Shown here one piece after another: positions 6,359-16,800 of a stretch of 64,000 nt of DNA (its first letter is position 1; every line of letters begins with the position of its first letter). Below the pieces are notes generated by a model that was not told where the DNA came from, did no database searches, and saw nothing but the letters and a program-made list of their open reading frames with translations. A program made the position numbers and the translations under genes. The DNA lies in NCBI GenBank assembly GCA_021810805.1, contig JAJZHW010000001.1:186001-250000 (forward strand), written 5' to 3'. Source of the stretch: Nitrospirota bacterium (lineage in GTDB: Bacteria; Nitrospirota; Leptospirillia; Leptospirillales; Leptospirillaceae).

Positions 6359-8587
6359 ATGAGGCGAGACCCTGACTCCGAAGGAGTTTCGAGGGCAACA
6401 AGGCCCGCCTCCTTTTCTGGGAGAATTCTGTCCAAAGAGAGAGAAAACGTTGTGACTGCTCCTCCATTCCCCCGACTGAAACTGACCGCCCCCCTCTCGA
6501 GCTTTCCCTCGATCGGTCCCCGGCGCCATGCCCGCCTCGAGAGGCGGGGACTCTCCACCGTGCTCGATCTTCTTTATTGTTTTCCCTTTCGGTACGAGGA
6601 CCGTCGCATTCGGCGGGTGATTGCCGACCTCGAGGAGGGGACCGAGCAGGGATTCGTGGCGACGGTGCGCTCCATCCGCAAAAAGGCGGTTCCCAAACTC
6701 AAGGCTCCCCTCGTCGAGGCGACGATCTTCGACCACTCGGGGGAGATCTCCGTGGTCTGGTTCGGTCAGGAATATCTTCTCAAGCACCTTCCGGAAGGCT
6801 CGCAAGCCTTTTTCTTCGGGAAGGTGGAGTACTCCGCTTACTCCCGATGCCTTGTGCTTCGTTCTCCCGTGGTGGAGGTCGTCGACCCCGACCAGGGTCT
6901 CCGGCGCTCTTACCACATCGGCCGGATTGTCCCGGTCTACCGCGAGGAGGCAGGCCTCACCACCGGAGTCTTTCGCCGTATCGTCGGGGATGTTCTGCGT
7001 TCCCTTTGGGGGGAGTCCTTTGATCCGCTCCCCGAGTCGGTGCGCCGGGAGGCGAACCTGATGGGCTGGTTCCCGGCGATCGTGGAGATGCACTTTCCCC
7101 GGGAGACCGATCGCCCCATGGAGGAGCTTCTTCGGCCAGGGTATCCTCCGCTGGATCGGATCGTCTTCGAAGAGTTTTTCCTCCTGGAGTACCTCATGAT
7201 GCTCAGGCGACAGGGGGTCCACCGCTCCGGACGCCTGTGGTCCCCGGGAGCTTCCCCGGAGGAGTCCCTCTCGGATTTTGAGCGGCGGAGCCCCTTTGTG
7301 ATGACCGCTGCCCAGCGCCGGAGCTGTGGAGAGATTGCCCAGGATTTCGGCCGGCCCCACCCCATGAACCGATTTCTCCTCGGGGATGTGGGATCGGGGA
7401 AGACGCTGGTGGCGGCCTTTGCCATGCAGCAGGCCCTTCGAGGCGGCTGCCAGACCGCCTTCCTCGCCCCGACGGAGATCCTTGCCCAGCAGCATGCCAG
7501 AACCCTTGCCGGGCTTCTGCCGGATGAGGCTCCTGTTCTGCTGTCCGCTTCGGTGAAAGGGCTCGATCGGCGACGTCTCCTTGCCGGCATTGCCGAGGGA
7601 GCCCATCGGGTTGTGGTGGGGACCCATGCCATTCTCGAAGAGGGGGTTGTCTTTTCCAATCTGGGTCTGGTGGTGATCGACGAGCAGCACAAGTTCGGGG
7701 TGGCCCAGAGAAAGGCGCTGTGGTCAAAGGGGCCGAATCCCGATATCCTTGTCATGACGGCCACCCCCATCCCGAGATCTCTCGCCCTCTCCTATTACGG
7801 AGATCTCGAGATTTCCCTCCTTGACGAGCTTCCTCCGGGGCGTCAGCCCGTCGAGACCCGCATTGTGTCCAAGGCCGACGAAGGCTTCTGGAAAAAGAAG
7901 ATCTCGCCGGTCCTCGAGCGTGCGGAGCAGGTGTTCGTGGTGTTGCCCCTGATCGAGGAGTCGGAGAAGGTCGACGCCAAAAATGCCCTGGATGTCCATG
8001 CCTTCCTGTCGGCCTTCTTCCCCGGGGTTCGTGTGGGGCTCCTGACCGGACGAATGGCGGGCGAGGAAAAGGAATCGGTCATGGAGGGCTTCCGAAGGGG
8101 GGAGATTGCCATTCTGGTCTCGACGACGGTGATCGAGGTGGGGGTGGATATCCCCCGGGCCTCGGTCATGGTGGTGGAAAACGCCGAACGTTTCGGGTTG
8201 GCCCAGCTCCACCAGCTCCGGGGCCGAATCGGCCGGGGAGGTCTTCCGGGAACGTTTTATCTGGTCCCGGGGGAGGGGATGGGGGAGGAGGGGCGAAGGC
8301 GGCTCAAGGTCCTCGAGGAGTATTCGGATGGTTTCCATGTGGCGGAGGAGGATCTTCGTCTCAGGGGCCCCGGGGAGTTCATGGGAGTGAAGCAGTCGGG
8401 GTTGCCGATGTTCGTGGTGGCCGATCTTGTAAGGGATGCAGAGGTGCTTGCCCGCTCTCGCCATCTGGCCTCGGCCTATGTGGAGGGGGCGGAAGGGCGG
8501 ATGGATGCGGCGTGGGAGCAGTCGGGGCTGGAGGAGTTTCTGCGTCTTCGCTACCGGGAGGTGGATGTATGGCTCTCGATCCGATAG
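6359..8587 (+). CDS. recG: ATP-dependent DNA helicase RecG
   Basis: Branch-migration helicase for stalled forks and Holliday junctions. An OB-type wedge domain comes first (FPFRYEDRR onwards). Two helicase lobes follow: Walker A GDVGSGKT near residue 342, the RecG-specific DEQH box at 441 (VIDEQHKFGVAQR), TATPIPR, and motif VI in QLRGRIGRGG. If ATG 6359 is used the protein is 742 aa. GTG 6452 (then TAPPFPRLKLTAPLSSF) removes 31 Ser/Arg-rich residues and may be the true start; neither has a strong Shine-Dalgarno. Overlaps the next gene by 19 nt. Confidence 0.96.
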   Translation: MRRDPDSEGVSRATRPASFSGRILSKERENVVTAPPFPRLKLTAPLSSFPSIGPRRHARLERRGLSTVLDLLYCFPFRYEDRRIRRVIADLEEGTEQGFVATVRSIRKKAVPKLKAPLVEATIFDHSGEISVVWFGQEYLLKHLPEGSQAFFFGKVEYSAYSRCLVLRSPVVEVVDPDQGLRRSYHIGRIVPVYREEAGLTTGVFRRIVGDVLRSLWGESFDPLPESVRREANLMGWFPAIVEMHFPRETDRPMEELLRPGYPPLDRIVFEEFFLLEYLMMLRRQGVHRSGRLWSPGASPEESLSDFERRSPFVMTAAQRRSCGEIAQDFGRPHPMNRFLLGDVGSGKTLVAAFAMQQALRGGCQTAFLAPTEILAQQHARTLAGLLPDEAPVLLSASVKGLDRRRLLAGIAEGAHRVVVGTHAILEEGVVFSNLGLVVIDEQHKFGVAQRKALWSKGPNPDILVMTATPIPRSLALSYYGDLEISLLDELPPGRQPVETRIVSKADEGFWKKKISPVLERAEQVFVVLPLIEESEKVDAKNALDVHAFLSAFFPGVRVGLLTGRMAGEEKESVMEGFRRGEIAILVSTTVIEVGVDIPRASVMVVENAERFGLAQLHQLRGRIGRGGLPGTFYLVPGEGMGEEGRRRLKVLEEYSDGFHVAEEDLRLRGPGEFMGVKQSGLPMFVVADLVRDAEVLARSRHLASAYVEGAEGRMDAAWEQSGLEEFLRLRYREVDVWLSIR

Positions 8588-8928
8588 CCGGCCCCAAAGG
8601 CCAGCAATACTCCCGAGGTCTCTCCCGGGGAATTCGGAAGGCGACCCTGTCGCTTCTTCGCTCGGGGGCGGATCTCTTGCGCTTGGACCATCGCCTCCGG
8701 GGGGGGATCAGGATGCGCCTCCTCGACCTCGAGATCGAGAAGGTCCATCGGGACTTGGGGGAGTTTCTCTATGCCCGTCTCCAGCCGGAACCCCTCGACG
8801 AGGGGGATCTTGTCCTTTTTGACCTGATGAGGACCGAGATCTGGCGACTTGAGGAGGAGCGGCGCTTGGCGGAGGCGAAGGCCAAAGGAGAGGGTCGACG
8901 GCATCTCAAGCGGAAGGAGAAGGGGTGA
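8569..8928 (+). CDS. Hypothetical charged, helical protein
   Basis: 119 aa. ATG 8569 follows GGGAGGT and starts inside the end of recG. The product is rich in Arg, Lys, Glu and Leu. The C-terminal half (FDLMRTEIWRLEEERRLAEAKAKGEGRR) is probably a coiled coil. No signal or membrane segment. The stop overlaps the start of the Ppx/GppA gene. I do not recognise it. The tight coupling suggests a function linked to its neighbours, but that is inference. Confidence 0.7.
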   Translation: MALDPIAGPKGQQYSRGLSRGIRKATLSLLRSGADLLRLDHRLRGGIRMRLLDLEIEKVHRDLGEFLYARLQPEPLDEGDLVLFDLMRTEIWRLEEERRLAEAKAKGEGRRHLKRKEKG

Positions 8929-9890
8929 AGGAACGAAAGAAAGTCGCGGTTGTCGACATCGGGACCAACTCTGTGCGCTTGATGGTGGCCGAGGCGACCG
9001 GGAGGGAGATCGAGAGGGTCCTTTACCAGGATGGTCGGATCACCCGTCTCGGAGAGGGAATTGCCGCCACCCGGACCATTGCCCGGGGGGCTGTGGAGCG
9101 GACCTCCTCCGTCCTGACGGAATTTTCCGAGCGAATCCGCTCCTACTCTCCGGATCTCGTCGCGTATGTGGGGACCTCGGCGCTGCGGCAGGCCAGCAAT
9201 CGCGAAGAGGTTCTCGAGCGATTTTTCCATGACGCCGGAGTTCGCGTTCGGGTGATCCCGGGAGAGGAGGAGGCGGCCCTGACCTATCGGGGAGCCCTCC
9301 TCGGACTCTCCGGTGTCCGGGGACCGTTCCTGGTCGTGGACATCGGGGGCGGATCCAGCGAGCTGATTGTCGGGGAGAGCTCCCAGAGCTTCTGGAAGGC
9401 CTTTTCCGTGGAGGTCGGAGTGGTCACGCTGACGGAGGGGTGGTTCCGGAATGATCCCCCGCTCGAGGGAGAATTCTCCCAGGTTCGGAGATACCTCGAG
9501 GAGCGCTTTCGGGATTCGGTGGGCGTCATTGCCCCCTACCTGGCCTCCGGGGCACGGCTTGTAGGGACGGCGGGCTCCGTGACGACGATCCTGGCACTGA
9601 TCCGGGAGATGGCCATCTACGATCCGGCCAAGGTGCATGGTCAGAGGCTGACCCAGAGGGAAATCGACGACCTTTTCAAAAGACTCCGGGCGGTGCCCTC
9701 CCGGGAGAGGCTCTCCTTCCCGGGGCTTGAACGGGGAAGGGAGGATATCATCCTCTCCGGAACCTTCATTCTCCTTTGTCTTCTGGCCTTTCTGCGGCAG
9801 TCGGAGCTGACGGTCTCCTCCTACGGCCTGCGGGAAGGGGTGGTGCTTGACCTCGCCGGAGGGGTGGAGGGTCTCGAGACCGCTAGGTAA
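8925..9890 (+). CDS. Ppx/GppA family exopolyphosphatase / pppGpp phosphohydrolase
   Basis: 321 aa, the short single-domain-pair form. The ASKHA-fold phosphate motifs are present: VVDIGTNSVRLMVAE (D11), an acidic EEEAALTYRGAL segment carrying the catalytic-type glutamate, and VVDIGGGSSELIVGE. The C-terminus SSYGLREGVVLDL is typical. It hydrolyses polyphosphate or pppGpp; the two activities cannot be separated by eye. GTG start overlaps the upstream stop (GTGA). Its 3' end overlaps the convergent TPR gene by 8 nt. Confidence 0.9.
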   Translation: MKERKKVAVVDIGTNSVRLMVAEATGREIERVLYQDGRITRLGEGIAATRTIARGAVERTSSVLTEFSERIRSYSPDLVAYVGTSALRQASNREEVLERFFHDAGVRVRVIPGEEEAALTYRGALLGLSGVRGPFLVVDIGGGSSELIVGESSQSFWKAFSVEVGVVTLTEGWFRNDPPLEGEFSQVRRYLEERFRDSVGVIAPYLASGARLVGTAGSVTTILALIREMAIYDPAKVHGQRLTQREIDDLFKRLRAVPSRERLSFPGLERGREDIILSGTFILLCLLAFLRQSELTVSSYGLREGVVLDLAGGVEGLETAR

Positions 9891-11550
9891 TCATTCGACG
9901 CCACCGCTCCGGCTCAAGGGTGCGGTAAAGGGAAAAGAGCGTCGGATCCCGAGGATGGGCGCTCATTCCCGATTCCAGGATCTTCTGGGCCATCTCCTTG
10001 TCGGCCGATCGGTTCGCCACCTGGAAAAGGACTCTGTAGAAGCCTGGCCGGGGCCCGTAGATCGAGGAAAATCTTTCTCCCAGAGAGAGAAGGTCGGTGG
10101 AAGGGTCGATGTTGTGGCGGTTTTCGGCCACCCTGTGAAGGAGTGTGACCGGCTCCCGGGAGGCGGAAAGAATCCGGTCATACCATCGGAGGGCACTGCG
10201 ATAGTCTTTCCGGTCTTCGTCGATCATCGCCAGGACCCAATAGGGGACTTCGCTTAACGGATCGACGGTCACCGCCTGTTCCAGAAGGGAATAGGCCTCC
10301 TTCCGGTCCTCCGGAGGGAGGAAGGCCCGGGCCAGGCCGACTGTGGCGAGCCGATGGGCGTCATCCTCGGGAAGTCCCTCGTCACGGATCTGGTCGGCGA
10401 CCTGACGGAGGAGGCGGCCGGAGAGGGAGGTCTCGGGGAACAGAATGCGGGTAAAGGCCAGAGTTTCAAGGAAGGTAAATGTCTCCTCGAACCGGAGCAG
10501 AAGCTTGAGGAGCTCCGGAATGTAATACGGGTCCGGGCGAATGCCGAAGCCCCGGAGAAAGGCCACGGCGGCCTTTTCCGGGCGTTTTTTTCGGAGCCAG
10601 AGCTCACCGAGCTGGTAGTGCGCCGAGGCGGAGTCGATGTCGGAAAGGGCCTCGCTGGCTTTTTCCGGATCCCCGATGTCGACCTGGAGAAGTCCAAGCA
10701 GGAGCCGGGCGTCCGGACTGTCGGGGGCAAGGGCGAGTGCCCGGCGGACGAAGGGAAGGGCCGCCAGGGGCTTTCCGGCCATCTTGTGGGTCTCGGCCAT
10801 GAGAAGGCAAAGTTCGAGCGTCTCGCCCTCCTCTTCCATCAGGAGCCGATAGGTGTCGAGGGCCCGTCCAAACTCGTTCACATTCGTGGCAAGCCGGGCC
10901 ACATGCCGGAGAAGTCGGAGATTTCGGGGGGATTTTCGGAGCTGCTTCCTGAAAAACTTTAGGGCTTGGGACGATTTTTCGATCCGCTCAAGCCCCCTGC
11001 CGTACCAGTCCTGAATGTCGGGGTTGTCGGGGTTGGTGGCGATCAGGTCTTCAAGGCTCCGGGCCACGGGGGCGAAGAGTTCGATAATCTCGAGGGTGTC
11101 CACGGTCGAGGCGAGGGCCAGGATGTTTTCAGGGGCGCGGGGAGCCCGGCGGTGGGCGTCGAGAATAAGGGGGAGGGCCCGGGGCCATCGTCCCTCGAGC
11201 CCGTTGAGGATTCCGGCCTCTCGTTGGAGGTCGGGGTCCTCCGGATAGAGGCGGAGACCTTCCTCGAGGACCCAGAGAGCCTTCTGCCGCTCGTCGGTTC
11301 GGTCCTTGAGAAGGCCCAGGAGAAGGAAGGGGAGAGGACTCCGGTTTTTTTCCGAGGCGATCGCCTTCCAGTAGGACTCCTCTGCCTGGGCAAGGTGACC
11401 CTCTCCCTCCTGGGCCATTCCCCGCAGGGTTTCGACGGCGCTGTCCTGTCCTCGCTCCGGAGCCTCCCGTTCGAGTCGCTGGAGGGCTTCGGAATAAAGA
11501 CGCTGTCGGATCAGGCTGCCGATGGCGGCGGTGTCGGGGAGGGAGCTCAT
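9883..11550 (-). CDS. Tetratricopeptide-repeat protein
   Basis: 555 aa, no signal peptide. Many degenerate 34-residue helical pairs are visible, for example AEESYWKAIASEKN, ALRWYDRILSASREPVTLL and ASAHYQLGELWLRKKRPEKAAVAFLRG. The ATG at 11550 is preceded by AGGACG on the minus strand. TPR solenoids mediate protein-protein contacts; no partner or enzymatic domain can be named. Convergent overlap with the Ppx/GppA gene and divergent from the CCA-type transferase. Confidence 0.85.
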   Translation of the reverse strand: MSSLPDTAAIGSLIRQRLYSEALQRLEREAPERGQDSAVETLRGMAQEGEGHLAQAEESYWKAIASEKNRSPLPFLLLGLLKDRTDERQKALWVLEEGLRLYPEDPDLQREAGILNGLEGRWPRALPLILDAHRRAPRAPENILALASTVDTLEIIELFAPVARSLEDLIATNPDNPDIQDWYGRGLERIEKSSQALKFFRKQLRKSPRNLRLLRHVARLATNVNEFGRALDTYRLLMEEEGETLELCLLMAETHKMAGKPLAALPFVRRALALAPDSPDARLLLGLLQVDIGDPEKASEALSDIDSASAHYQLGELWLRKKRPEKAAVAFLRGFGIRPDPYYIPELLKLLLRFEETFTFLETLAFTRILFPETSLSGRLLRQVADQIRDEGLPEDDAHRLATVGLARAFLPPEDRKEAYSLLEQAVTVDPLSEVPYWVLAMIDEDRKDYRSALRWYDRILSASREPVTLLHRVAENRHNIDPSTDLLSLGERFSSIYGPRPGFYRVLFQVANRSADKEMAQKILESGMSAHPRDPTLFSLYRTLEPERWRRMIT

Positions 11551-11652
11551 GACGTCCTTCCTGAGTCGGTCTCAATGGTCGTTTTGTGGTCAGTGGCCGG
11601 TGGCCCTATGGTAGCATAACCGGCTTGCTTGCGGCGCAGGGGAGGAGATCTC

Positions 11653-13044
11653 GTGGAGCATGGACGGTCGATCGGCATTCAGGCGGGTGCGCGATGGCAA
11701 GGAATCCTCGAGCGCCTTCCCCGACCCTCCGGAGGAACAGTCTACGCCGTGGGCGGATGGAGCCGGGATCGACTCCTGTCCATGATGGAAGGATCCGGGC
11801 TCCCCTCCGACGACAAAGAGTTGGATCTCGTGGTCGACCGCGATTTTTTCCCCTGGGTAGACTCGGTGTGTCGCTCCCTGGCCCCTTGGACCGTGGGATC
11901 TCCTCACGTGGAGAGAAATTTCCTGACGGCCAAGATCGAGCTTCAGGGGGAGGGGGAGCTCCTTCGTCTCGACCTGGCGGGGTTTCGTCGGGAGAGCTAT
12001 CCCCATCCCGGCGCTCTCCCTCGCGTTTTGCCGGGGTCCTTTGACGAGGATGCCCGGCGTCGGGATTTTCCCATGAATGCCCTCTACCTCGAGTGGAGTC
12101 CGGAAAAGAGAAGGTTCGTCCGTCTCCTCGATCCCTTTGGCGGCGAACACGACCTCTCCCTCCGTCGGATTTCTCTCATTCGCCCCGAGGCCTTTCGGGA
12201 GGATCCCACCCGAATCTTTCGGTGGGCCCGGCTGGCGGGTCGTCTTCGTCTTGCCTCCTCCCCCTCCCTTCGCCACTGCCTCCGCGACGCCCTCAAGTGG
12301 CCCGATCTCTGGCGAGAGGTGGGGCCGGCGCGAGTCTTCGCCGAGATGGAGCGTCTCATTCGGGAAGCCGATCCTTTGGCGTGTGTCCGGCTTCTCTTTT
12401 CATCGGGACTCTTGGCCTCCCTGACCGAAAAAGCCCTTGTGCGCCTTTCTCCGGGGCGCACTGGACGTCTGCGGCGCTGGGAGAGTGTCAGGGAGCTCCT
12501 GGGCTCGCTCGCCAAGGAGGAAAAGGTGTGGGAGGGCGCGAGCCGGGAGATGTTTTATCTGGCCCTTCTCTCAGGGCTTGAGCGTGCGCCCTTCCACCGG
12601 GCAGTTGCCTCCTTGGGGGTAGGCGCAAAGCTTGAACGGGCGATCTCGGAGACGCTCTTTCGCCCGGCTCGCTGGCCCGGTGGCCGAGGTTATGAGGGGT
12701 GGCGCAGGAGTGCCGGAGCAGACAGGGGACAAAGGCTCGGGTGGGCAGATCGGATGGTCTCCGGACAGGTGGTTGAGGCGCTTCTGAACTGTGGCGAGGG
12801 GGAGGTCGATTTCTGGCGGGAGTATCTGTTGCAGGAGCGTGCCCGCCCCCCCCTGATCGGGGGAGAGGTCCTTTTGCGCTATCCGTCGATTCGCCCCGAA
12901 GAGCGCAAGATCCTCTTGGCCGACATTCGCTTTCGTCAGAGGACGGGGGAGTTCCAGAGCCGGGAGGATGTTCTTGGCTGGCTTAAGGAGTGCCGCTCTC
13001 TGGCGTCCCCCCCGAAAGACTCAGAGCGTCGCCGAAAGGGCTAA
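11653..13044 (+). CDS. cca: tRNA nucleotidyltransferase / poly(A) polymerase family (CCA-adding type)
   Basis: 463 aa from GTG 11653, which follows GGGGAGGAG at 6 nt; the ORF-track start (11629) lies before this site. Class II nucleotidyltransferase motifs: VGGWSRDRLL at 33-42; the metal-binding pair reads KELDLVV (Glu-x-Asp instead of the usual Asp-x-Asp); then RRDFPMNALYLE and the EDPTRIFRWARLAGRL flexible-loop block. No HD domain is seen. It most likely repairs or adds CCA to tRNA, though poly(A) polymerase cannot be excluded. It overlaps the convergent thioredoxin-like gene by 4 nt. Confidence 0.88.
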   Translation: MEHGRSIGIQAGARWQGILERLPRPSGGTVYAVGGWSRDRLLSMMEGSGLPSDDKELDLVVDRDFFPWVDSVCRSLAPWTVGSPHVERNFLTAKIELQGEGELLRLDLAGFRRESYPHPGALPRVLPGSFDEDARRRDFPMNALYLEWSPEKRRFVRLLDPFGGEHDLSLRRISLIRPEAFREDPTRIFRWARLAGRLRLASSPSLRHCLRDALKWPDLWREVGPARVFAEMERLIREADPLACVRLLFSSGLLASLTEKALVRLSPGRTGRLRRWESVRELLGSLAKEEKVWEGASREMFYLALLSGLERAPFHRAVASLGVGAKLERAISETLFRPARWPGGRGYEGWRRSAGADRGQRLGWADRMVSGQVVEALLNCGEGEVDFWREYLLQERARPPLIGGEVLLRYPSIRPEERKILLADIRFRQRTGEFQSREDVLGWLKECRSLASPPKDSERRRKG

Positions 13045-13604
13045 TGCAGGATCTCCTTGACCATGCGGTTGAGCGAGTAGTAGTTGGCATCTCCCGGAAT
13101 CACATGGCGGATGACCCCTTCTCCGTCGATGACGGCCACCCAGGGCTCTCCGTGAACGCGCCACTCCCGGACTGTTGCCTGCTCCGAATCTTCATAGTCG
13201 TCAATGTGAATGAAGGCCATATCCTGGTGGTAGGTCCCACGAAGCCCTTGAACCACTCTGTCCTCGTGGACGCAGGGGGTGCAATGGATCGGCGCGCCAA
13301 AGAAGACGAGGATGGGGCGATGGTGGTAGATCGCATGGGAGAAGCTCTCGCGGTGGAGATGGTCGGGAACGTTCATCGTGCAGATGTCTCCGAAGCGCTC
13401 GCCCACCGCCAGGGTCGGGTTATGGCTGATCGGAGCCCGCGTTCCCTCCTTGGGAAAGGAGAGAAACCAGTCGCATCCCCCCAAAGTGCCGAGAGCGACG
13501 AAGGCCACCACAAGAAAAAGGCTGCGGAAGAGGCCCTTCGGGAGGGGGCGGTTGATCGGGAGACGGGAGGACGCTGCATTCTGTGTGCTGGGGGGTGTGG
13601 CCAT
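13041..13604 (-). CDS. Thioredoxin-like lipoprotein
   Basis: 187 aa. A hydrophobic segment ending in the lipobox-like LGGC (residues about 41-44) predicts membrane anchoring as a lipoprotein. The rest is a thioredoxin-like fold: RPILVFFGAPIHCTPCVHEDRVV contains the CTPC redox pair. VREWRVHGEPWVAVIDGEG provides the cis-Pro-like region. A role in periplasmic thiol chemistry or cytochrome maturation is possible but not shown by context. Confidence 0.75.
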   Translation of the reverse strand: MATPPSTQNAASSRLPINRPLPKGLFRSLFLVVAFVALGTLGGCDWFLSFPKEGTRAPISHNPTLAVGERFGDICTMNVPDHLHRESFSHAIYHHRPILVFFGAPIHCTPCVHEDRVVQGLRGTYHQDMAFIHIDDYEDSEQATVREWRVHGEPWVAVIDGEGVIRHVIPGDANYYSLNRMVKEILH

Positions 13605-13803
13605 GTTTACTCCAGAAAAAGAAACCGTCAGGATATATCGATTGCCAGGGACGGATGCGTCCCCTCGATCTCTCCATCATAGGCCCGCCGGGATCCCCTT
13701 GTCACCCTCTGGTGAATTCAGGTAGTCTCAATCACCTGTCGACCCTTAACATGGTTTGCACACAATATCTTTTGTTTTTTCGTCTTAATACCGAGGACCA
13801 GTT

Positions 13804-16800
13804 TTGCCCGACAAGAAAAAAGGTTTTTCCCTCCCCGACCTCTCCCTGACCCATCCTTTGGCCACCCTGCTCCTGCTTGTGGGGGTGGTCGTTGTGGGGA
13901 TCCTTTCCTATCACCGGATGGGGGTCGATCTCTTTCCCCGGGTCCAATTTCCGTTGGTGAGCGTGACGGTTACCGATCCTGGAGACTCCCCTCGGGGAAT
14001 CACCCGCGACATCGCCTTGCCTCTGGAGGGGGAAGTCGCCTCGCTCCCGGGCATTTTGCACGTGCACTCGACCATTGTCTCGGGGGCGGTGGTGGTGACG
14101 GCTGTCTTCAGGGACAGTGAACTGGAGAGCGACACCTTGTCCCGAGTGACCAAGGCGGTCGATCGCGTTCGCGGGCGATTCCCCTCCTCCGTGCGCTCCG
14201 TCAGGATCAAACGCGAGAACCCCACCCGGCAACCCCTCCTGTGGATCCTCTTTCCCGTCCCGTCACAAGGGGCCGCTCCCAACGACACCTCTCTTAAGAA
14301 AAGGGCGGAGGAAGAGGACTTCGTGGAAAACTCGATCCTCCCCGCGATCTCTCGCATGAAGGGTCTCCGGAGAGTCGATCTTCTCCTGCCTCCCCAGAGA
14401 GAGATGCAGCTGAGGGTGACGACACAGTCCCTCGCCTCCGTGGGAGGCTCTCTGGATTCCCTGGCCTCCTGGCTTAAGGACCGTTCTCGCGAGTACCCGG
14501 CGGGGGCGGTGGCATCCGGGGGAAACCAGGAATCCTTCAGCGTCCGGGGGGAGCCCCTGACCCAAGAGGGGCTCCCACGGCTCCTGATTCCGCTTCCCTC
14601 GGGGAAAACGGTTCCCCTGTCAACGCTTGGAACCCTGTCCACGGCTCCCCGGGAGCAGGGAGGAGTCTTCCGCTTTGACGGGCGTCAGGCGATCGCACTG
14701 AAGGTCTTTGCCCGCTCCGGTGCCAACCTCGTGACCCTCTCCTCCCAGATTCGCTCCAGGCTTTCGTCCCTTGTCTCCCTTCAGGGACGAACCCCTTCTT
14801 CTGCAGGACTTTCGGAAAGTCCCCGCTTCGTGATCTTGATGGACCGTTCTGTGGAAATAGGACAAAACAACAGGGAGCTCCTTGAAACCCTCACCCTGGG
14901 GGGATGTCTTGCGGTCATTTCCATTCTCTTTTTTCTTGGGAACATTCGGGAGACCGTCGTGGCGGCGGTGGCCATTCCTTCGTCCATTCTGGCGGTCTTT
15001 CCCGCCCTCCACCTCTTTGGCTTTACCCTGAACACACTGACGATGCTGGCTCTGTCATTGGTTGTGGGCATCCTCATCGACGATGCCATTGTGGTCGTGG
15101 AGAGCATCAATCGCCATCGGGCGCTGGGGGAGAGCCTGACCGAGGCGGCGAGGACGGGGGTGGGAGAGATCGCGCGGGCCGTTGTGGCTACGACATTTTC
15201 CATCGTGGCCGTTTTTGCCCCCATGGCCATGATGCACGGGGTTCTCGGAGAGTTCTTCCGGGAGTTCGGCTGGACTGTCTCGCTTGCGGTGCTGGCCTCC
15301 CTGCTGGTGTCGTTGACTGTGACCCCGGTTCTGGCCGGACGGGGAGAGGGAGCCTCCCTCGCCCCCTCCTCTCGACTTTTTCCCGGTCTTGCCCGGACGG
15401 GGAGGCGTCTTGGGGATGTGTATGAGCGTCTTCTTGTGGGGGCAATGGGAAGGCCTGTGGCACTGATCCTTTTTTCGCTCGTTCTTCTGGCCGGATCTCT
15501 TTTTCTGGCAGAGCGCCTCCCCTCCAATCTGATTCCGGAAGAGGATCGAGGGGTCTTCCTTGTCCATCTTCGAGTGAAGGGGGCCCCCAGCCTTGAAAAA
15601 ACTGACCGACTTCTCGGATCGCTGGCAGACACACTGAGACAGCTTCCTCCCGTGCGTTTGGTTCTGGCCCAGGCGGGGGGACCGAAGGAAACCCTGCCAT
15701 CGGAGGGATTTCTCTATGTGACGTTGAGGGAGGCTCCCCAACGGACAATCCCGGACACCCAGGTCATGGACCAGGTTCGGAAGATTCTTGCCGGAATGGG
15801 CGAGCTCTCCGGCTCGGTGAGCCGGCCGGGACCGCTGGGCGGCACCGGAGAGACACCGGCCTTCCAATGCTTTCTTTTGGGACCCGACTCCCAACGGCTC
15901 GACAAATTGGGTCTCGATCTGGCGAACTTCCTCTCCACCCAAAAGGGTATCAGGGATGCCCGGAGCTCTTCCGGGGGAGAGGTGGGACAGGTCGTTCTCC
16001 ACCCCACCCCCGCCGCCATGTCTCGCTTTGGTCTTTCGCCGGGCCGTCTGGCAGGATGGCTGGCGAGTCTGAGCGAAGGAGAAGCGGCTGGAGATGTTCA
16101 ATCTCCCGGCGGGCCACTTCCCTTAAGGCTGATCCTTGACCCTTCCGAGATTGACTCCGTCAAAAAACTAGGAGCCCTTCCCTTCCCCGTCGCCCCGGGG
16201 AGGGTTCTTCCTCTTGCTTCCCTGACCACCATCGGACAGGAGCTCTCCGGAGAACGGCTAAATCGTGATGACCAGAGCCCATCCGTGACCGTGTCGGCCG
16301 AGCTCATGCCCCCCCTGTCCCTCGGGGAGACAATGGACAAGGTGACCCAATGGGCCAAGCGGAGCTTGCCTCCCTCCTACCATCTCCGATATGCCGGGAA
16401 CGCGGATGTCCTTCGTGATGCCAAGGGCCAGATCCTGCTTGCGATCGTCGTCTCTGTGAGTGGGGTCTTTCTGATCCTGTCATTCCTTTTCAGGAGTTCG
16501 CTCCTCCCGCTCGTAATCATGGTCTCCATTCCCTTCGGGGTGGTGGGGGCCGTCTTGGCACTCTGGATTTCTGGAATTTCGGTCAATATGATGGGGGCCA
16601 TTGGGCTGATTATTCTGTTTGGATTGGTGACAAAGAATGCTATTCTTTTAGTGGATTGTGCCAACCGTCAGCGGCGGCTCGGAAAGAGTCCCCAGGAGTC
16701 CGCAATCATCTCGGCCCGAACCCGTCTTCGTCCCATCTCCATGACGACCTTTGCCATGGTTTTTGGAATGTTGCCCATGGCTGTGGGGCTGGGCTCGGGA

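Noticed and set aside
5897-7690. 597-codon minus-strand frame opposite recG
   Set aside because: Low-complexity antisense shadow of recG; the true minus-strand gene there is rpmB only.
11584-11612. TTGTGG-N17-TATGGT upstream of the CCA-type gene
   Set aside because: Spacing fits but both hexamers are weak matches; could be chance.
13745-13800. AT-rich segment upstream of the RND pump as a promoter or Fur box
   Set aside because: No -35/-10 pair with acceptable spacing and no convincing Fur palindrome.
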